A stretch of 64,000 bases of DNA from Malaciobacter mytili LMG 24559 (GCF_003346775.1 NZ_CP031219.1:1550001-1614000), one strand, 5' to 3'. Counted from the stretch's first letter, positions 54,401 through 62,367 are shown. A program made the numbers and translations. The notes: generated by a model not told the origin, from the letters alone.

Positions 54401-56879
54401 CAAATTGTGAAGCAAGTGCACCACCTGTCGTTGCCATTGTAGTACCAGCCATTGCACCTATTGCACTACCAATAGAAGCCCCCATTGATTCTTCTTTTGT
54501 ATCTATCCAACTCTCTGCAATTGCATATCCTATTTTTGAACCAATAAATCCACCTATTGCACTAGCAAAATCAAAATTTATACTCTGTCCAGTTGCAAAA
54601 TTTGTTATAGCAGTAGAGGCTGCATATGAAAGTGTAAAATCAGCAAGGTCACCTATAAGTGTCCCATCCATACCTAAAATATCTGAAATATTATCATTTT
54701 TTGCAAAGTATGAAGATAAGGCAAAAGAGACAACTGAACCTGCCAAATTTTTCCAAGAAGAGGCTCCCACATCTTTAACTGCTATATCGTTATTATAAGT
54801 AGCTAAATCAGCTATTACTCCTACACTTGTACCTACAACTATTTTATCTATATTTGAAAAATCACTATTATTTGCGATTATTAAACTTCCTATTTGATTT
54901 ATCGCTGTTTTTCCAACATCATTCCAAGTTGCAACTGGTCTTACTTCTGTATCTTTTTGTATAGAAATTGTTTGTTCATTTGTATCTAGATTATGTTCAT
55001 ATACTAAATCTTTTGTTGTAAAGTATTTAGAAGTAGTTCCATCTTCATTGGGAACTTCTGCCACATAGTTCCCATCTTGTGTTTGCATTAGCTTTACAGT
55101 ACCATAAGCACTTGAAATATATTTTGCATCACCTTTTGGCATGATTAGTGATTGTCCTGCTAAGATTTTTCCACTACCATCTAAACTATTTACAAAAGCA
55201 ATATTTTCTTTTTTTAAATTTGTATTATTAAAGCTATCTAAATTTATATCTTGTTTTGCCACAAGTGAGCTTACTTCTAAATTACCATTTTTCAATCTTT
55301 TATAAGAAATATCTACTTTATCTTCAAACCCATATGAGTCAAAATAGTATCCATCTTTATTTGCAATAATTACTCTATCTTCAAAGTTTACATTTATAGA
55401 ACCATCACTATTTATTTCATAAGCTCCCTTTTCATTAAAACCATCAGTAAAAGTAGCATAGGTTACTTTAGACCCATCAGAGTTTGGTACAATAAAGATA
55501 TGATTCCCATCTTGCGTTGTATATTGTGCTATTTCTCCATATCCACCCTCTATTTCTTGTTTTGATATTGGTACTTGGAAGTTAATATTTTTTGAAACGG
55601 TATCACCATTTAGATGATTGAACTCTTTTAGTTCTTCTTTTGAAAAGTCTGTATATTTTGCTAGTTTTTCTATTTCTACATTATCTTTTTTTATCTCTAT
55701 ATTTTCTAATACTTTTTTCCCATCTTGCATTTTATATGAAATCTCAAATTCATCTGTTGATACCTCTTTTTGATACATTATTCCTTTACTATCTTTTTCC
55801 CATACTTCATATATTCCATCTTGTGTGAAAGTTATCTTATTTGGGTTTGTTTTATCTCCATAGATTAATAAATCACTATTTTCATCATATGTTATATTTG
55901 TTTTATTATTATTTTCATCTGGCACTCTAAGTGTAAAGGTATCATCAGGGTTTTTAAATAGTTTTATTACTCCATTTTCACCTTGTATTTCTAAAGGTGG
56001 CTCTTTTGGAACTAGGACTTTATATCCTACTGGTAAATTTTTTGCGTCTTCTAATGTTAAATTATTATACTCCAAAAGTTCTATTGAAGAAAATTTTGTA
56101 TTTTGAGCGATATGGGAAATTGTTTGTCCAGCTTTTAGCGAGATTACTCCCACTTCACTAGGTTCTTGTAAATTTGATTTATCTATATTTTTTATACTAT
56201 TTTCTAATTTTACTTTATCAAAAGTTGTATCATTTAAAGTATTTGATAAGTTTTCTATCTCTTTTTTATCTATTTTTTCAAGGGAATTATTTTCATATTT
56301 TTTATATTCTCCTTTTTCATTTTTTATTTCATAGCTTTCTAAATTTCCTTCATTATCTAATATATATCGTTCTTCTTTATTATCTTGTGTTTTATGTATT
56401 AAAATTCTTTTATTATCATTAGTTTTAACTAATATTGAATTTTCATCTCGAAACTCTACTATTGTATTTTTTTCAGTATCATTAATACTTTCTTTAAAAA
56501 CTACTTCTTTTTTTTCAGTATTTACTTCTACAACTTGTTTCTTATTTAAAAAATCTGCTATTTTATCTAAAGCTATTCCAACATTATCTGCTACAAGAGA
56601 GGCTCCATTTGAAATAGCTTCATCAGAAATCATTTCACCTAACTCTTTTTCTATATTACTTTTTTTATCAAATTTTATAAATTGAAGAGTTTGAGCATAT
56701 TTTTTTACTACAATATATGTTAAGCTATCTCCTGTTCCTGTAACAAATGCTTGAAGTTTACTCTCACCTGCTTCTAATCCTTCATTATACTTTCTATCTA
56801 ATCTTTCTGCAAACTCTTTTGCATCTTCTGCAATATCTAAATATTTATCAATTACTTCATTTTTACTTTTTTTAGCCAT
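45438..56879 (-). CDS. Giant secreted RTX/Ig-like adhesin
   Basis: 3813 residues, no Sec signal; a type I secretion substrate is expected. In order: a charged helical N terminus (1-130); strand-rich repeats with a LysM-like unit (about 245-295, KAGQTISHIAQNTKFSS); further GxYxYF-type repeats to about 720; a glycine-zipper hydrophobic region (about 745-860); a coiled coil (about 1060-1190); RTX Ca-binding nonapeptides (about 1480-1710); a hydrophobic hinge (about 1795); about nine Ig/cadherin-like repeats of about 110 residues (1955-2960); a second and third RTX block (about 2870 and 3005-3320); a cadherin-like domain (about 3367-3480); and EF-hand-like DxDGDG/DTNKDGVFD loops (3607-3703). The C-terminal end is acidic, as in T1SS substrates. 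AAGGAG precedes the ATG. No transporter gene is in the window. Confidence 0.88.
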   Translation of the reverse strand: MAKKSKNEVIDKYLDIAEDAKEFAERLDRKYNEGLEAGESKLQAFVTGTGDSLTYIVVKKYAQTLQFIKFDKKSNIEKELGEMISDEAISNGASLVADNVGIALDKIADFLNKKQVVEVNTEKKEVVFKESINDTEKNTIVEFRDENSILVKTNDNKRILIHKTQDNKEERYILDNEGNLESYEIKNEKGEYKKYENNSLEKIDKKEIENLSNTLNDTTFDKVKLENSIKNIDKSNLQEPSEVGVISLKAGQTISHIAQNTKFSSIELLEYNNLTLEDAKNLPVGYKVLVPKEPPLEIQGENGVIKLFKNPDDTFTLRVPDENNNKTNITYDENSDLLIYGDKTNPNKITFTQDGIYEVWEKDSKGIMYQKEVSTDEFEISYKMQDGKKVLENIEIKKDNVEIEKLAKYTDFSKEELKEFNHLNGDTVSKNINFQVPISKQEIEGGYGEIAQYTTQDGNHIFIVPNSDGSKVTYATFTDGFNEKGAYEINSDGSINVNFEDRVIIANKDGYYFDSYGFEDKVDISYKRLKNGNLEVSSLVAKQDINLDSFNNTNLKKENIAFVNSLDGSGKILAGQSLIMPKGDAKYISSAYGTVKLMQTQDGNYVAEVPNEDGTTSKYFTTKDLVYEHNLDTNEQTISIQKDTEVRPVATWNDVGKTAINQIGSLIIANNSDFSNIDKIVVGTSVGVIADLATYNNDIAVKDVGASSWKNLAGSVVSFALSSYFAKNDNISDILGMDGTLIGDLADFTLSYAASTAITNFATGQSINFDFASAIGGFIGSKIGYAIAESWIDTKEESMGASIGSAIGAMAGTTMATTGGALASQFATFGSAAGPIGALIGAIIGVIVGSLLGGLFGGTPPPPTAEAKLEFDEETQTYNLVFSDSDDGGNEEAMINIGNSFAQQLTNIFNLPGGQLVDASLMPDINISQFKKKIFINGYKGSFSTAKETMAHALSVEIPFINVENGNPYILRAMHRTNEKFLEGNPDDESGRVDLDLLYKNIKIAQEYSDYKNEVNIIIDSNGKIITDKKILQEINEEYHQISKLEDETEKNRVLDEFLKKYSFKNYKTYVDEILKEVTNEDIQNYYTQKEQLEKSFDEKIEEVNKKLQENQIALEKVNKQLEEYQERQKEGNLSLKKQQKMLNLQTQKNIYEEEIALQKEQIEQIKEEKATAILEFNNKHYKEIEAIHWQEVFSIAEELRLEEQHYSEDFNKLNSEIAKYNYEIHKENDELLDVDVNDYLNQIAKKMINIYLKEESESVLALNKEDEININEPSKEEALEILKELGYDLNLGYLNYTNSLDVNVKAQSYEEFLKNPKALKYSFLEKVEIFAKRFEELLELANIPNPYENFTISEDAFSFAGKSLNDLQFELKEGKLIITTFDKDLEAQKAQENSKEFVISNWEKWDKTNTHIDLPNGTKVNLQALLELIKVEENGGKIDVNEAFKTLLLEDEALAKYVNEFEDKNIYLDTSLDDKITAYYGDNLIVSSKGNDTIVTGSGDDYILVQDGKKNIDTGLGIDSVSYENSKSGVYASLNSNNNDDGDTLKNVENLKGSNFDDILVGDDKDNTLIGNSGNDILEGKGGSDTLDGGEGVDLVDYTNSENSSVVNLKNNYSNENDKYINIEGVKGSQNNDVIVTNDENNIVFANDGADNISLGAGNDIVYAGKGDDYIVSIKGNNKVYAGEGDDVVILGDGNDYINTTAGKNIIYAGSGKDTVEYKDNFENYQVMFLNNNTILVKSNDKKILDTLVDIEEIAFKNVVFEVDYLNKQLIKKAEFKKEEEIVEEENVLNENNPTSQASSIATAVMIGTVAVAQTKESSSDEISYLSDDPASLKGLESINSENNSLVIPIVETQSPLYKDILLIKEYKKKTLKQKEEISDDNTTILNTNENSLDDKTTILRETNNSSTQSFLNNISFQDEVIFQKKDIQEEVQRKIEVQTIKDLEPLTSALVKLNKTIINEDEIFFDFDISNPNADSSLEVIFEGLPEGFNLSSGEKRVDGNWYLTQNDLVNLSLIPQKDNSDDFTISIKAIVRDTNGRIITTQISEKITIIAVADTPNLSLEDSEKEILEDTILPININSSLVDTLDGVDGKERLLISLENIPKDATLNKGKKDSDGIWYLTKDELKGLELTTQLHSDEDFTIKVTAYAIESENNSIATISEELKVIVNAVADTAILEVTNTQGDEDTAINLDIKSALVDIDGSEVLSIKIENIPSDATLNKGEKDENGIWHLEAKDLNFLTITPKTHDATDFTIKVTALTKENENNSIAQISKELEVKVNAVADNVELNLFQKTTSGMDCVVSVTEDPGFAYIDIASEFIDKDGSESLYYLIEGLPQGTSLTAGEEQSDGSWKLLPTQLEELSINLVENSDENFTLKVTAVTTEAENTHQTFTSKDVEVRIQSEADFANLEVSDTKGYQNSFIPLDIKSSLTDTDGSETLEIVIEQVPLNAVLNKGLKDSEGNWHLTVEELEGLKIRPEFNSLEDFELKVKAITTEKKNAHKEESIGYIKVDIESIPTSVNITVNPVKVNEDEVALLDIDVNTRNLRASQNFYLELKIPSEFSLNSGEKLNDTTWKISTSQLDNLQLYSPLNYSGNFNIGITSVIVEPDNTLRKSEIEVNLPVEITPVADKSILELNDITANEDDLIFLNLSSKLQDLDGSENLKLEIRGIPNNIELNAGEKKENTWIIDEKDIKKLAFIAPENFSGKLNLQIKSISEDGGTSRAEVSKNLSITINEIIDKPILNVQNSFIKDNQAFLSIDASLLDNDNSETLSLLITNLPNGSSLNKGSLNKDGSYTLTKQDLEDLKIENLSSDELSLNIKAISSTNTNKEVVEKNITLSALDNDLPYFHINKVEITSNTLASQTLNYTDASDNINSGGGNDKIYSKGGNDTIYSDTISTDTKALIELNIDKSILNNDELIVLKIDNLPSNTTSNKGIFKNGSLYINTQDFDGKILLTYPSVNNENLTLNVVANIVKEENIETILKSSSLNITLENIETTGNDYIDSSKGDDTIYSEDNNDIILAKQGNDTIFAGSGNDYIEGGKGADRIDAGSGNDTIVVDYEDFQSENLLVEVVNGGEGYDTVIVDDVRGINFDMGLTNIEKFIGSQGNDNIIGSDGNDIIRGNKGTDTYFAKGGDDIAYIDASDLKSQSGDFIDMGSGYDKIYIDDTQDIVFDVTSTNAEEIILGSGNSIIKNSANSDITIIGGSGNDTIFASSGKDILDGGEGIDTIDYSNSNQGININLSTNTVSKAYATNDTISNFENVVGSSYDDNIVGNNETNIFYATEGNDTIDGQAGNDTVVYNGKLIEYFNGKEVKNIITNFNSSASVITQTGINELKNISTLQFDDFNVYIDDVKKNSAFVFDDKVFATEDTALTITIQNLLSNDFSIKANDTLKIVGIKNSLNGTATLNKNGTINFNPDEHYNSSIDNTFDRNSALYKGKAGFEYIVEDKDGNQSTAFVEVNVTPVNDAPILISSYFNRNSLNTGKGKIVVDDVDSNLDALSVSVVSNLAFVTSFYRGEKYYALNVSGATNINGRTVEEDGEFYFDYSGSYWKKKGDRVFEMKSFVAKISDEGDFLTGENVKNLFVHTGINYKYIKRDPIVLDLDGDGIEFVQKYYEKHNEVLDGVGKDDAVLVWDYNKSGTIDSKLETDWRVLFEDTTNDIEALSKGFDTNKDGVFDKNDNEWENFALWQDKNEDGLVSNNEFVKIEESNILKINLTIDQTKEKEELIEAYATYETKNNEINEIAATYIDTTMTKDKMSEEDILILKQAIKLTEELASQSNINIQNEIVEDFNNKDETIYENEIF

Positions 56880-56882
56880 AGA

Positions 56883-57845
56883 TTACTCCTTTAAACTAAA
56901 CTTTAAACATTGTGTAACTATATTTTCAACAACTTTTATAAAGTGAATTTCATTAATTATAAAATTTATATTATCTTTTTCTTTTACTGTTAAATCTTTA
57001 TCTTTTAATATTTGCTCTTTTATTTTTGATTTATAAAATTTAAAATCTTCTATTAATTCTTTATTGCAATCTATTCTTAAATGACTAATGGAATTAAATA
57101 AAATTAAACTATTTGCAACAAAAAGTGTTGTGTAGTGAATTGTTCTATATGCTTCATATTTAGAAGAACTTAGATTTATCTCTTTTTGATAAACTTCTTT
57201 TTGAAAAATATTTTTATAAAATTTATAAGCTAAAATAACTTTTTTGATTTTTTCATCATCTTTTGCTTCATTGTAAACTTTATTTTCATAGAAAAAAACA
57301 TCATTTAATAAATGAAAATTATAAATATAAATATCAAAAATATAAGAAGTAAGCCAAATAGTTTTATTTCTTATAAACTTATTGTTTTTATAGTCTTTTA
57401 TTTCATATTTTGATAGTATTTCTAAATTCTCTAAAATTTCGTCCAATAACTTTGAAGTAAAATCTAAACCATACTTAGTTACTAATTCACCTGGAAATTT
57501 ACGATTTTGATTTATAGAATATAATTTAGGATAAAAATTTATAAGTAAATTCCAATAAACTATCTCGGCATCATCTTTTGGAAAAATTCCTTTACCCTTA
57601 TAATAAAAGTATTCTTTTGATTTTTGAATAGGCTTTAAAATTGGATTTTGAAAACTTATTCCTAATTTTACGGCAAGTGTTTCATATACACTAAATAAAT
57701 AAGCTATTACAAAATACTCTCTTGTTTCTTTTAACTCTTTTGGTGCTGTTTTTAAATAGTTTGAATAAGCTCCTATATAAGCCAAAGTATTTATAACTAT
57801 AAAAATAATTAGAATTGATAGTAATATTTTTTTTAATCTATTCAT
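56883..57845 (-). CDS. Membrane-anchored hypothetical protein, 320 aa
   Basis: One N-terminal membrane helix (LKKILLSILIIFIVINTLAY, about 4-23), then a helical Tyr/Phe/Lys-rich soluble region, probably periplasmic. No family is recognised. It ends 3 bp before the adhesin start and so is probably cotranscribed; a role in adhesin export or surface retention is only a guess from position. Confidence 0.7.
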   Translation of the reverse strand: MNRLKKILLSILIIFIVINTLAYIGAYSNYLKTAPKELKETREYFVIAYLFSVYETLAVKLGISFQNPILKPIQKSKEYFYYKGKGIFPKDDAEIVYWNLLINFYPKLYSINQNRKFPGELVTKYGLDFTSKLLDEILENLEILSKYEIKDYKNNKFIRNKTIWLTSYIFDIYIYNFHLLNDVFFYENKVYNEAKDDEKIKKVILAYKFYKNIFQKEVYQKEINLSSSKYEAYRTIHYTTLFVANSLILFNSISHLRIDCNKELIEDFKFYKSKIKEQILKDKDLTVKEKDNINFIINEIHFIKVVENIVTQCLKFSLKE

Positions 57846-57902
57846 TATTTTAAGATACCTTTTCTTTATTGTAAAATCTATTATTAAATTTTATATTTTT
57901 TT

Positions 57903-58187
57903 CTAGTTCAAGGCTTGAAGATAAAATTTTATAGTTTTTCTTTTTTGGACTAATACGAAAAATAGAAGTTTTAATATACAATAAACATAATATGGTATAC
58001 TAAATACTATTACTAATCTTCCTAATCTTCCACTATCAAATATCTTTTCTAAACTATAGTCATACAAATAAAATACAAGTAATAATAAACTACTACCTAA
58101 AACAACTAAAAACATTTGTGTTATTAAATATATTTTATCTTCTATCTCAAATAAAAAATCATTAGATACTATTTCTTCTTTATTCAT
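57903..58187 (-). CDS. Small membrane protein, 94 aa
   Basis: Two membrane segments (about 21-44 and 57-80) separated by a short charged loop with DSGRLGRL; both ends appear cytoplasmic. AGAGAG precedes the ATG. It lies 57 bp upstream of the 320-aa gene and is the probable first gene of the adhesin unit. No family is recognised. Confidence 0.65.
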   Translation of the reverse strand: MNKEEIVSNDFLFEIEDKIYLITQMFLVVLGSSLLLLVFYLYDYSLEKIFDSGRLGRLVIVFSIPYYVYCILKLLFFVLVQKRKTIKFYLQALN

Positions 58188-58228
58188 ATATTCTCTCTTT
58201 TTACTAATAATAACTCAATACATTATTA

Positions 58229-58329
58229 TTACACTTCTGTAATTTAACTCCCATTATTCTTAAAGTTTACTTAAAAATAACCTTATATATTATTTGAATT
58301 GTGTGTATTTATTTTAATAATCGTTATTA
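58229..58329. promoter_or_regulatory. Two operator-like palindromes upstream of the adhesin unit
   Basis: TTACA/TGTAA with a 4-bp centre lies at 58229-58242, and TAATAA/TTATTA with a 3-bp centre at 58315-58329. They sit in the 253-bp gap between thiI and the 94-aa gene, in the likely promoter region of the adhesin unit. The second loosely resembles an iron-regulator box. The regulators are unknown. Confidence 0.4.
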
Positions 58330-58414
58330 TTTAATAAAGCTAAAGAGGAAATAGTAATTGGTTTGATTGTTTTTTATAAAAGTAATTTTTAAAAAATTTG
58401 AAAGTTTTTAAATT

Positions 58415-58436
58415 TTCAAAGGCAAAAGCCTTTGAA
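58415..58436 (-). terminator. Terminator hairpin after thiI
   Basis: A perfect 9-bp stem TTCAAAGGC / GCCTTTGAA with a 4-nt loop lies five bases beyond the thiI stop. No immediate T-run follows on the minus strand. Confidence 0.6.
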
Positions 58437-58440
58437 GTGA

Positions 58441-59907
58441 TTAGTTTGCAGGTCTATAAACTTTGATATTTGTAAAGTTTTCTGCATCTTTTAAGTATTG
58501 TGCGTGTAGTTGGCTTAGGATACCCTTATCACAGTAAAAAAGGTATTGTTTATCTTGAGGAAGCTTTTTAAACTCAGTTTTTAGCTTATAAAAAGGTATT
58601 TTTATAGTTTCACATGAAGCTTTTATACACTCTTCATTTTGTCTAATATCAATAATAGTATAATCCCCAGTTGATAAGTCACTTACAACTTCCATTTGTC
58701 CTATATCTGAAATATCTGCAATTATCTCATCTACATTTGTAACTTGAGCATTTTCAACAGCTTTATCTAAAACTGAATAGTCAAAATTATTTGCTTCTTT
58801 TTGCATCCTTTCATAGTTTCCATGAGTTACTGGATTTTTTGAAATTACTCCGCAATATTCAGGCATAGATTCAGCAAATCTTCTAGTTCCTATTTCATTT
58901 GCTATATTTATAATATCAGGCTTATTCATAGTTGAAAGTGGTCTTAATACAAGTTTTGTTGTGGCTTGGTCGATTAAAGCTAGGTTTCTTAAAGTTTGGC
59001 TTGATACTTGAGCTACACTTTCACCTGTTAAAAGTGCATCTATTTTCATATTATCAGCTATTTTTTCAGCAGCTTTTAGCATAAGTCTTTTTAGCATTAC
59101 ACCCATATATGATTCACTAGTTGATTTAAAAATCTCAGTTACAACATCGTCAAAAGGTACACTTGTAAAAGTAACTCTATGAGAAGAACCAAATTTATTC
59201 CATAGATAAAAAGCTACTTGTTTTACTCCAATTTCATGAGCTACTCCACCAAGATTAAAGAAAATAAAGTGAGTTTTTATCCCTCTTTTCATAGTTAAGT
59301 AACTAGCAACTGTTGAGTCAAATCCCCCAGACATTAAAGAAAGAATAGCACCTTGTGTTCCAATAGGAAAACCAGATAAACCTTTAAATTTATGAGTGAT
59401 AATATTTAGTTGTTTATCTATTAACTCTAAGTTAATAGTAACTTGTGCACCTTTTAATTTAACCCCTAATGTTTCATTATAAGCAAGCATATATCCACCA
59501 ACAGTTTGTTCAATATCTATTGATTTAAACTCATGACTACCTGCTCTTTTTGCTCTTACCACAAAAGTTTTACCTACAATTTCTTTTCCCATTACTTCAT
59601 TTACTTTTACTTTTATTTCATCTAATGTAGTAATATTATCAAATTGTATTGCTTCTTGGATAAACTCAACTCCTGGAGTATCCATAAGTTTGATTCTAGC
59701 TTCAGTAACAACTTCAATTGGTACTAAAACTTCAATTTTATCAAAAGATTTTTTTAAAACAATCTCTTCTGAGATTCTTTTTAAAAGTGCTCTAAGATTA
59801 TTGTAAAGTTGATTAACCATTTCTCTTTTAGCTTTTGAGCCTTTTATCATAATTTCTGGGAAAAACTTTACAATAAACTTTTGTGTCTTTGCTTCTGTAA
59901 TATTCAT
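58441..59907 (-). CDS. thiI: tRNA 4-thiouridine synthase with rhodanese domain
   Basis: 488 residues. An NFLD/THUMP N-terminal region (about 1-170), the PP-loop pyrophosphatase motif SGGFDSTVA (about 190) and TGESVAQVSSQT follow. A C-terminal rhodanese-like domain (about 390-488) carries an active-site Cys in LFYCDKG (about 460). It makes s4U8 in tRNA and passes sulfur to thiamine synthesis. AAGG lies ten bases before the ATG. It is a single gene divergent from the UPF0323 lipoprotein. Confidence 0.95.
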   Translation of the reverse strand: MNITEAKTQKFIVKFFPEIMIKGSKAKREMVNQLYNNLRALLKRISEEIVLKKSFDKIEVLVPIEVVTEARIKLMDTPGVEFIQEAIQFDNITTLDEIKVKVNEVMGKEIVGKTFVVRAKRAGSHEFKSIDIEQTVGGYMLAYNETLGVKLKGAQVTINLELIDKQLNIITHKFKGLSGFPIGTQGAILSLMSGGFDSTVASYLTMKRGIKTHFIFFNLGGVAHEIGVKQVAFYLWNKFGSSHRVTFTSVPFDDVVTEIFKSTSESYMGVMLKRLMLKAAEKIADNMKIDALLTGESVAQVSSQTLRNLALIDQATTKLVLRPLSTMNKPDIINIANEIGTRRFAESMPEYCGVISKNPVTHGNYERMQKEANNFDYSVLDKAVENAQVTNVDEIIADISDIGQMEVVSDLSTGDYTIIDIRQNEECIKASCETIKIPFYKLKTEFKKLPQDKQYLFYCDKGILSQLHAQYLKDAENFTNIKVYRPAN

Positions 59908-60044
59908 TATTTGAAAACCTTATATTTTTTATGCGCGAAATTATACCATAAGAGTGTTAATTTTAGCTCTTCATCTATCTTATAGTAATAATTTAGTAAT
60001 ATATCCCAAAGTTTTTACAATATAAAGTTTAGAAGGATTTATAA

Positions 60045-60683
60045 TTGAAAAGAAAAACTCACATTAAAAAAATATCAAATTATGCAATGGTTGGTGGACT
60101 AGGTGCTTTACTTATTACTGGGTTAGTAGGTTGTAGCGATAGTGGAAATAGCAATGAACAAAAAGGTCAAAGTGATGCTTTTAGTCAAGCTAGTCAAAAA
60201 CAAGGTGCCTTTGTTGTAATTGAAGAAAGTGCAGATAAACAATATAAAATTGTAGATGAATTTCCAGCAAATAAAACAACAATTGTTTTAAGAAAACCTG
60301 ATGGAAGCGAAAAAATCTTATCTCAAGAAGAGATTGATAAACTTGTAAAAGAAGAAGCAGCAAAAATTGATGCAGGAACTTCTGCTTTAACAAATCCAGA
60401 GATGTCAAGTGGTGGTATGGGACTTGGTGGAGTTTTATTATCTTCTATTGCTGGGGCTATGATTGGTTCTTGGATAGGGAATAAACTATTTAATAATCAA
60501 AATTATCAAAATCAAAGACAAACTCAATACAAATCACCTCAAACATATAGTAGGTCTCAAAGTTCATTTAGTAAAACAGCAGGTTCAACTACAACTTCAA
60601 GTTCTACTAAAAAAAGTGGTTTTTTTGGAAGTAATAATACTTCATCTACTTCAAAAACAAATACTAGTACATATGGTGGATAA
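60045..60683 (+). CDS. UPF0323-family lipoprotein
   Basis: 212 residues from a TTG start with AGAAGGA seven bases upstream. A basic N terminus and hydrophobic segment (GGLGALLITGLVG) end in a lipobox Cys (LVGC). A short globular domain (about 60-110) follows, then a Gly-rich glycine-zipper segment (GGMGLGGVLLSSIAGAMIG) and a Ser/Thr/Asn-rich tail. This family is typical of Campylobacterota. It ends exactly where the next gene begins, so the pair is coupled. Confidence 0.85.
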   Translation: MKRKTHIKKISNYAMVGGLGALLITGLVGCSDSGNSNEQKGQSDAFSQASQKQGAFVVIEESADKQYKIVDEFPANKTTIVLRKPDGSEKILSQEEIDKLVKEEAAKIDAGTSALTNPEMSSGGMGLGGVLLSSIAGAMIGSWIGNKLFNNQNYQNQRQTQYKSPQTYSRSQSSFSKTAGSTTTSSSTKKSGFFGSNNTSSTSKTNTSTYGG

Positions 60684-61862
60684 ATGAAATTAAATAAATT
60701 ACAACCTCTAACAAATGAATATTTAGAGTCAATTGGCTTTGTATGGCATACAGACCAAGATGAAACTTCATATATTGCTGATGAAGTAATCGAGATTAGT
60801 GAAGAAGAAGCAAATGCCTATTATGAAGCTTGTAATGAGCTATATGATATGTTTTGCGAAGCTGGAGAATATGTAATTGAAAACAATCTTTTCCATGAAT
60901 TAAATATTCCTTTTAATTTAGTGGATATTATAAAAGAGTCTTGGTCAAATGATGTGCATTGGCATTTATATTCAAGATTTGATTTAGCTGGAGGGATTGA
61001 TGGGAAACCTATTAAACTAATAGAGTTTAATGCAGATACTCCAACTTCACTATTTGAAACAGCTATTATTCAATGGGCTTTATTAAAAGCAAATAATTTA
61101 GATGAAGCAAGTCAGTTTAATAATTTATATGAAGCTTTAAAAGATAATTTTAAAAGAATTATAACATTAGATTCTGATGTGGAAAAATTTGAAGAGTATT
61201 ATCAAAATCTTGGATGGAAAATACTATTTTCTTCAATTTCAACTTCAAATGAAGATATAAATACTACAAAACTTTTAGAGCATATTGCAAATGAAGCTGG
61301 ATTTAACACTGATTTTGAATATATTGAAAATGTTCAATTTAGTGATGAAGGTATTTTTAAAGATGACCTAAACTTCGAGTTTTGGTTTAAGCTTATCCCA
61401 TGGGAAGATATAGCTATCAATGAAAGTGAATTAGCTTTAATTTTAACAGAAATTGTAGAAAATAAAAAAGCAATTATTTTCAATCCAGCTTATACTTTAA
61501 TCTTCCAATCAAAAGGATTTATGAAGATTTTATGGGATTTATACCCAAATCATCCACTTTTATTAGAAACTTCTTTTGAGCCATTAGTAGGTAAAAAACA
61601 AGTGGAAAAAAGATGCTTTGGAAGAGAAGGTGCAAATACTAAAATCATCAATGAAGATGGCTCTATTGATGTGGAAACACAAGGAGAATATGCTGGACAT
61701 AAGGCTATTTATCAAGAGTATGTAGAACTTCCAAAAGATTCAAATGGAAACTCATATCAAGCTGGAGTATTTTTTGCTTATGAAGCTTGTGGGTTAGGTT
61801 TTAGAAGAGGTGAAAAAATTTTAAATAATATGTCAAAATTTGTAGGACATATTATCAAATAA
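60684..61862 (+). CDS. Glutathionylspermidine-synthase-like ATP-grasp enzyme
   Basis: 392 residues, the length of YgiC/YjfC-type proteins. Signatures include DVHWHLYSRFDLAGG, KLIEFNADTPTS, the ATP-grasp FEFWFKLIPWEDI region, ETSFEPLVGKKQVEKRCFGR and AGVFFAYEACGLGFRRGE. It probably ligates a peptide or amine using ATP; the true substrate of this bacterial group is unknown. It starts at the base after the lipoprotein stop, a pairing also seen in E. coli relatives (lipoprotein plus ygiC). Confidence 0.88.
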   Translation: MKLNKLQPLTNEYLESIGFVWHTDQDETSYIADEVIEISEEEANAYYEACNELYDMFCEAGEYVIENNLFHELNIPFNLVDIIKESWSNDVHWHLYSRFDLAGGIDGKPIKLIEFNADTPTSLFETAIIQWALLKANNLDEASQFNNLYEALKDNFKRIITLDSDVEKFEEYYQNLGWKILFSSISTSNEDINTTKLLEHIANEAGFNTDFEYIENVQFSDEGIFKDDLNFEFWFKLIPWEDIAINESELALILTEIVENKKAIIFNPAYTLIFQSKGFMKILWDLYPNHPLLLETSFEPLVGKKQVEKRCFGREGANTKIINEDGSIDVETQGEYAGHKAIYQEYVELPKDSNGNSYQAGVFFAYEACGLGFRRGEKILNNMSKFVGHIIK

Positions 61863-61890
61863 TCAAGGGATAAGCCCTTGATTATCTTTT
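61861..61890. terminator. Bidirectional terminator
   Basis: A perfect 9-bp stem AATCAAGGG / CCCTTGATT with a 5-nt loop is followed by a T-rich stretch on the plus strand. It separates the convergent ATP-grasp gene and the 161-aa gene. Confidence 0.75.
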
Positions 61891-62367
61891 TAAAGCTTTT
61901 TCATCTTCTTTTTGTATATGTTCTAGAAGAACTTTAAAACTCTCTTCAAGCCATTGAAAATTTCTAAGAAATAAAATAGGTGTATGGTACAACCTTTTAT
62001 CCAAAGGCTTTTTGCTTATTGTTTTATTTCTAAGGTCTATTTCCCCATCAATTAATACAATATCATAACAAACTTCTGCCCTACTAAAGCCAATACTTAG
62101 AGGAATATAATACTCTCTTTCATTAGAAATAAAGTACCAAATAGGCTCTCTTCTAAACATCACATAAGGAAAAGGTGCATCTATACTACAACCAATAGAA
62201 TTATGTTTATTAAAGATGATTTTTCTTATATTTTCAACTGTAATAATAGAGTTTTTAAGCCTTCTTTGTACTCTTTTATATAAAAACTTCCAAAGTAAAG
62301 AGTTTATTCTTTTTGTTGCATCTTTATGAGCTAAAATCTCATCAGTTTCATAATATATATTATTCAT
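61882..62367 (-). CDS. Hypothetical protein, 161 aa, downstream of lpxK
   Basis: A basic, aromatic-rich soluble protein (MNNIYYETDEILAHKDATKR; later APFPYVMFRREPIWYF). It overlaps the lpxK stop by 8 nt, so it belongs to that operon. No family is recognised; an envelope or lipid role is inferred only from position. Confidence 0.7.
   Translation of the reverse strand: MNNIYYETDEILAHKDATKRINSLLWKFLYKRVQRRLKNSIITVENIRKIIFNKHNSIGCSIDAPFPYVMFRREPIWYFISNEREYYIPLSIGFSRAEVCYDIVLIDGEIDLRNKTISKKPLDKRLYHTPILFLRNFQWLEESFKVLLEHIQKEDEKALKR

Noticed and set aside
54352-54798. Long frame antisense to the adhesin, rich in Ala/Pro/Ile
   Set aside because: It mirrors the glycine-zipper coding sequence; base bias alone explains it, and no ribosome site is visible.
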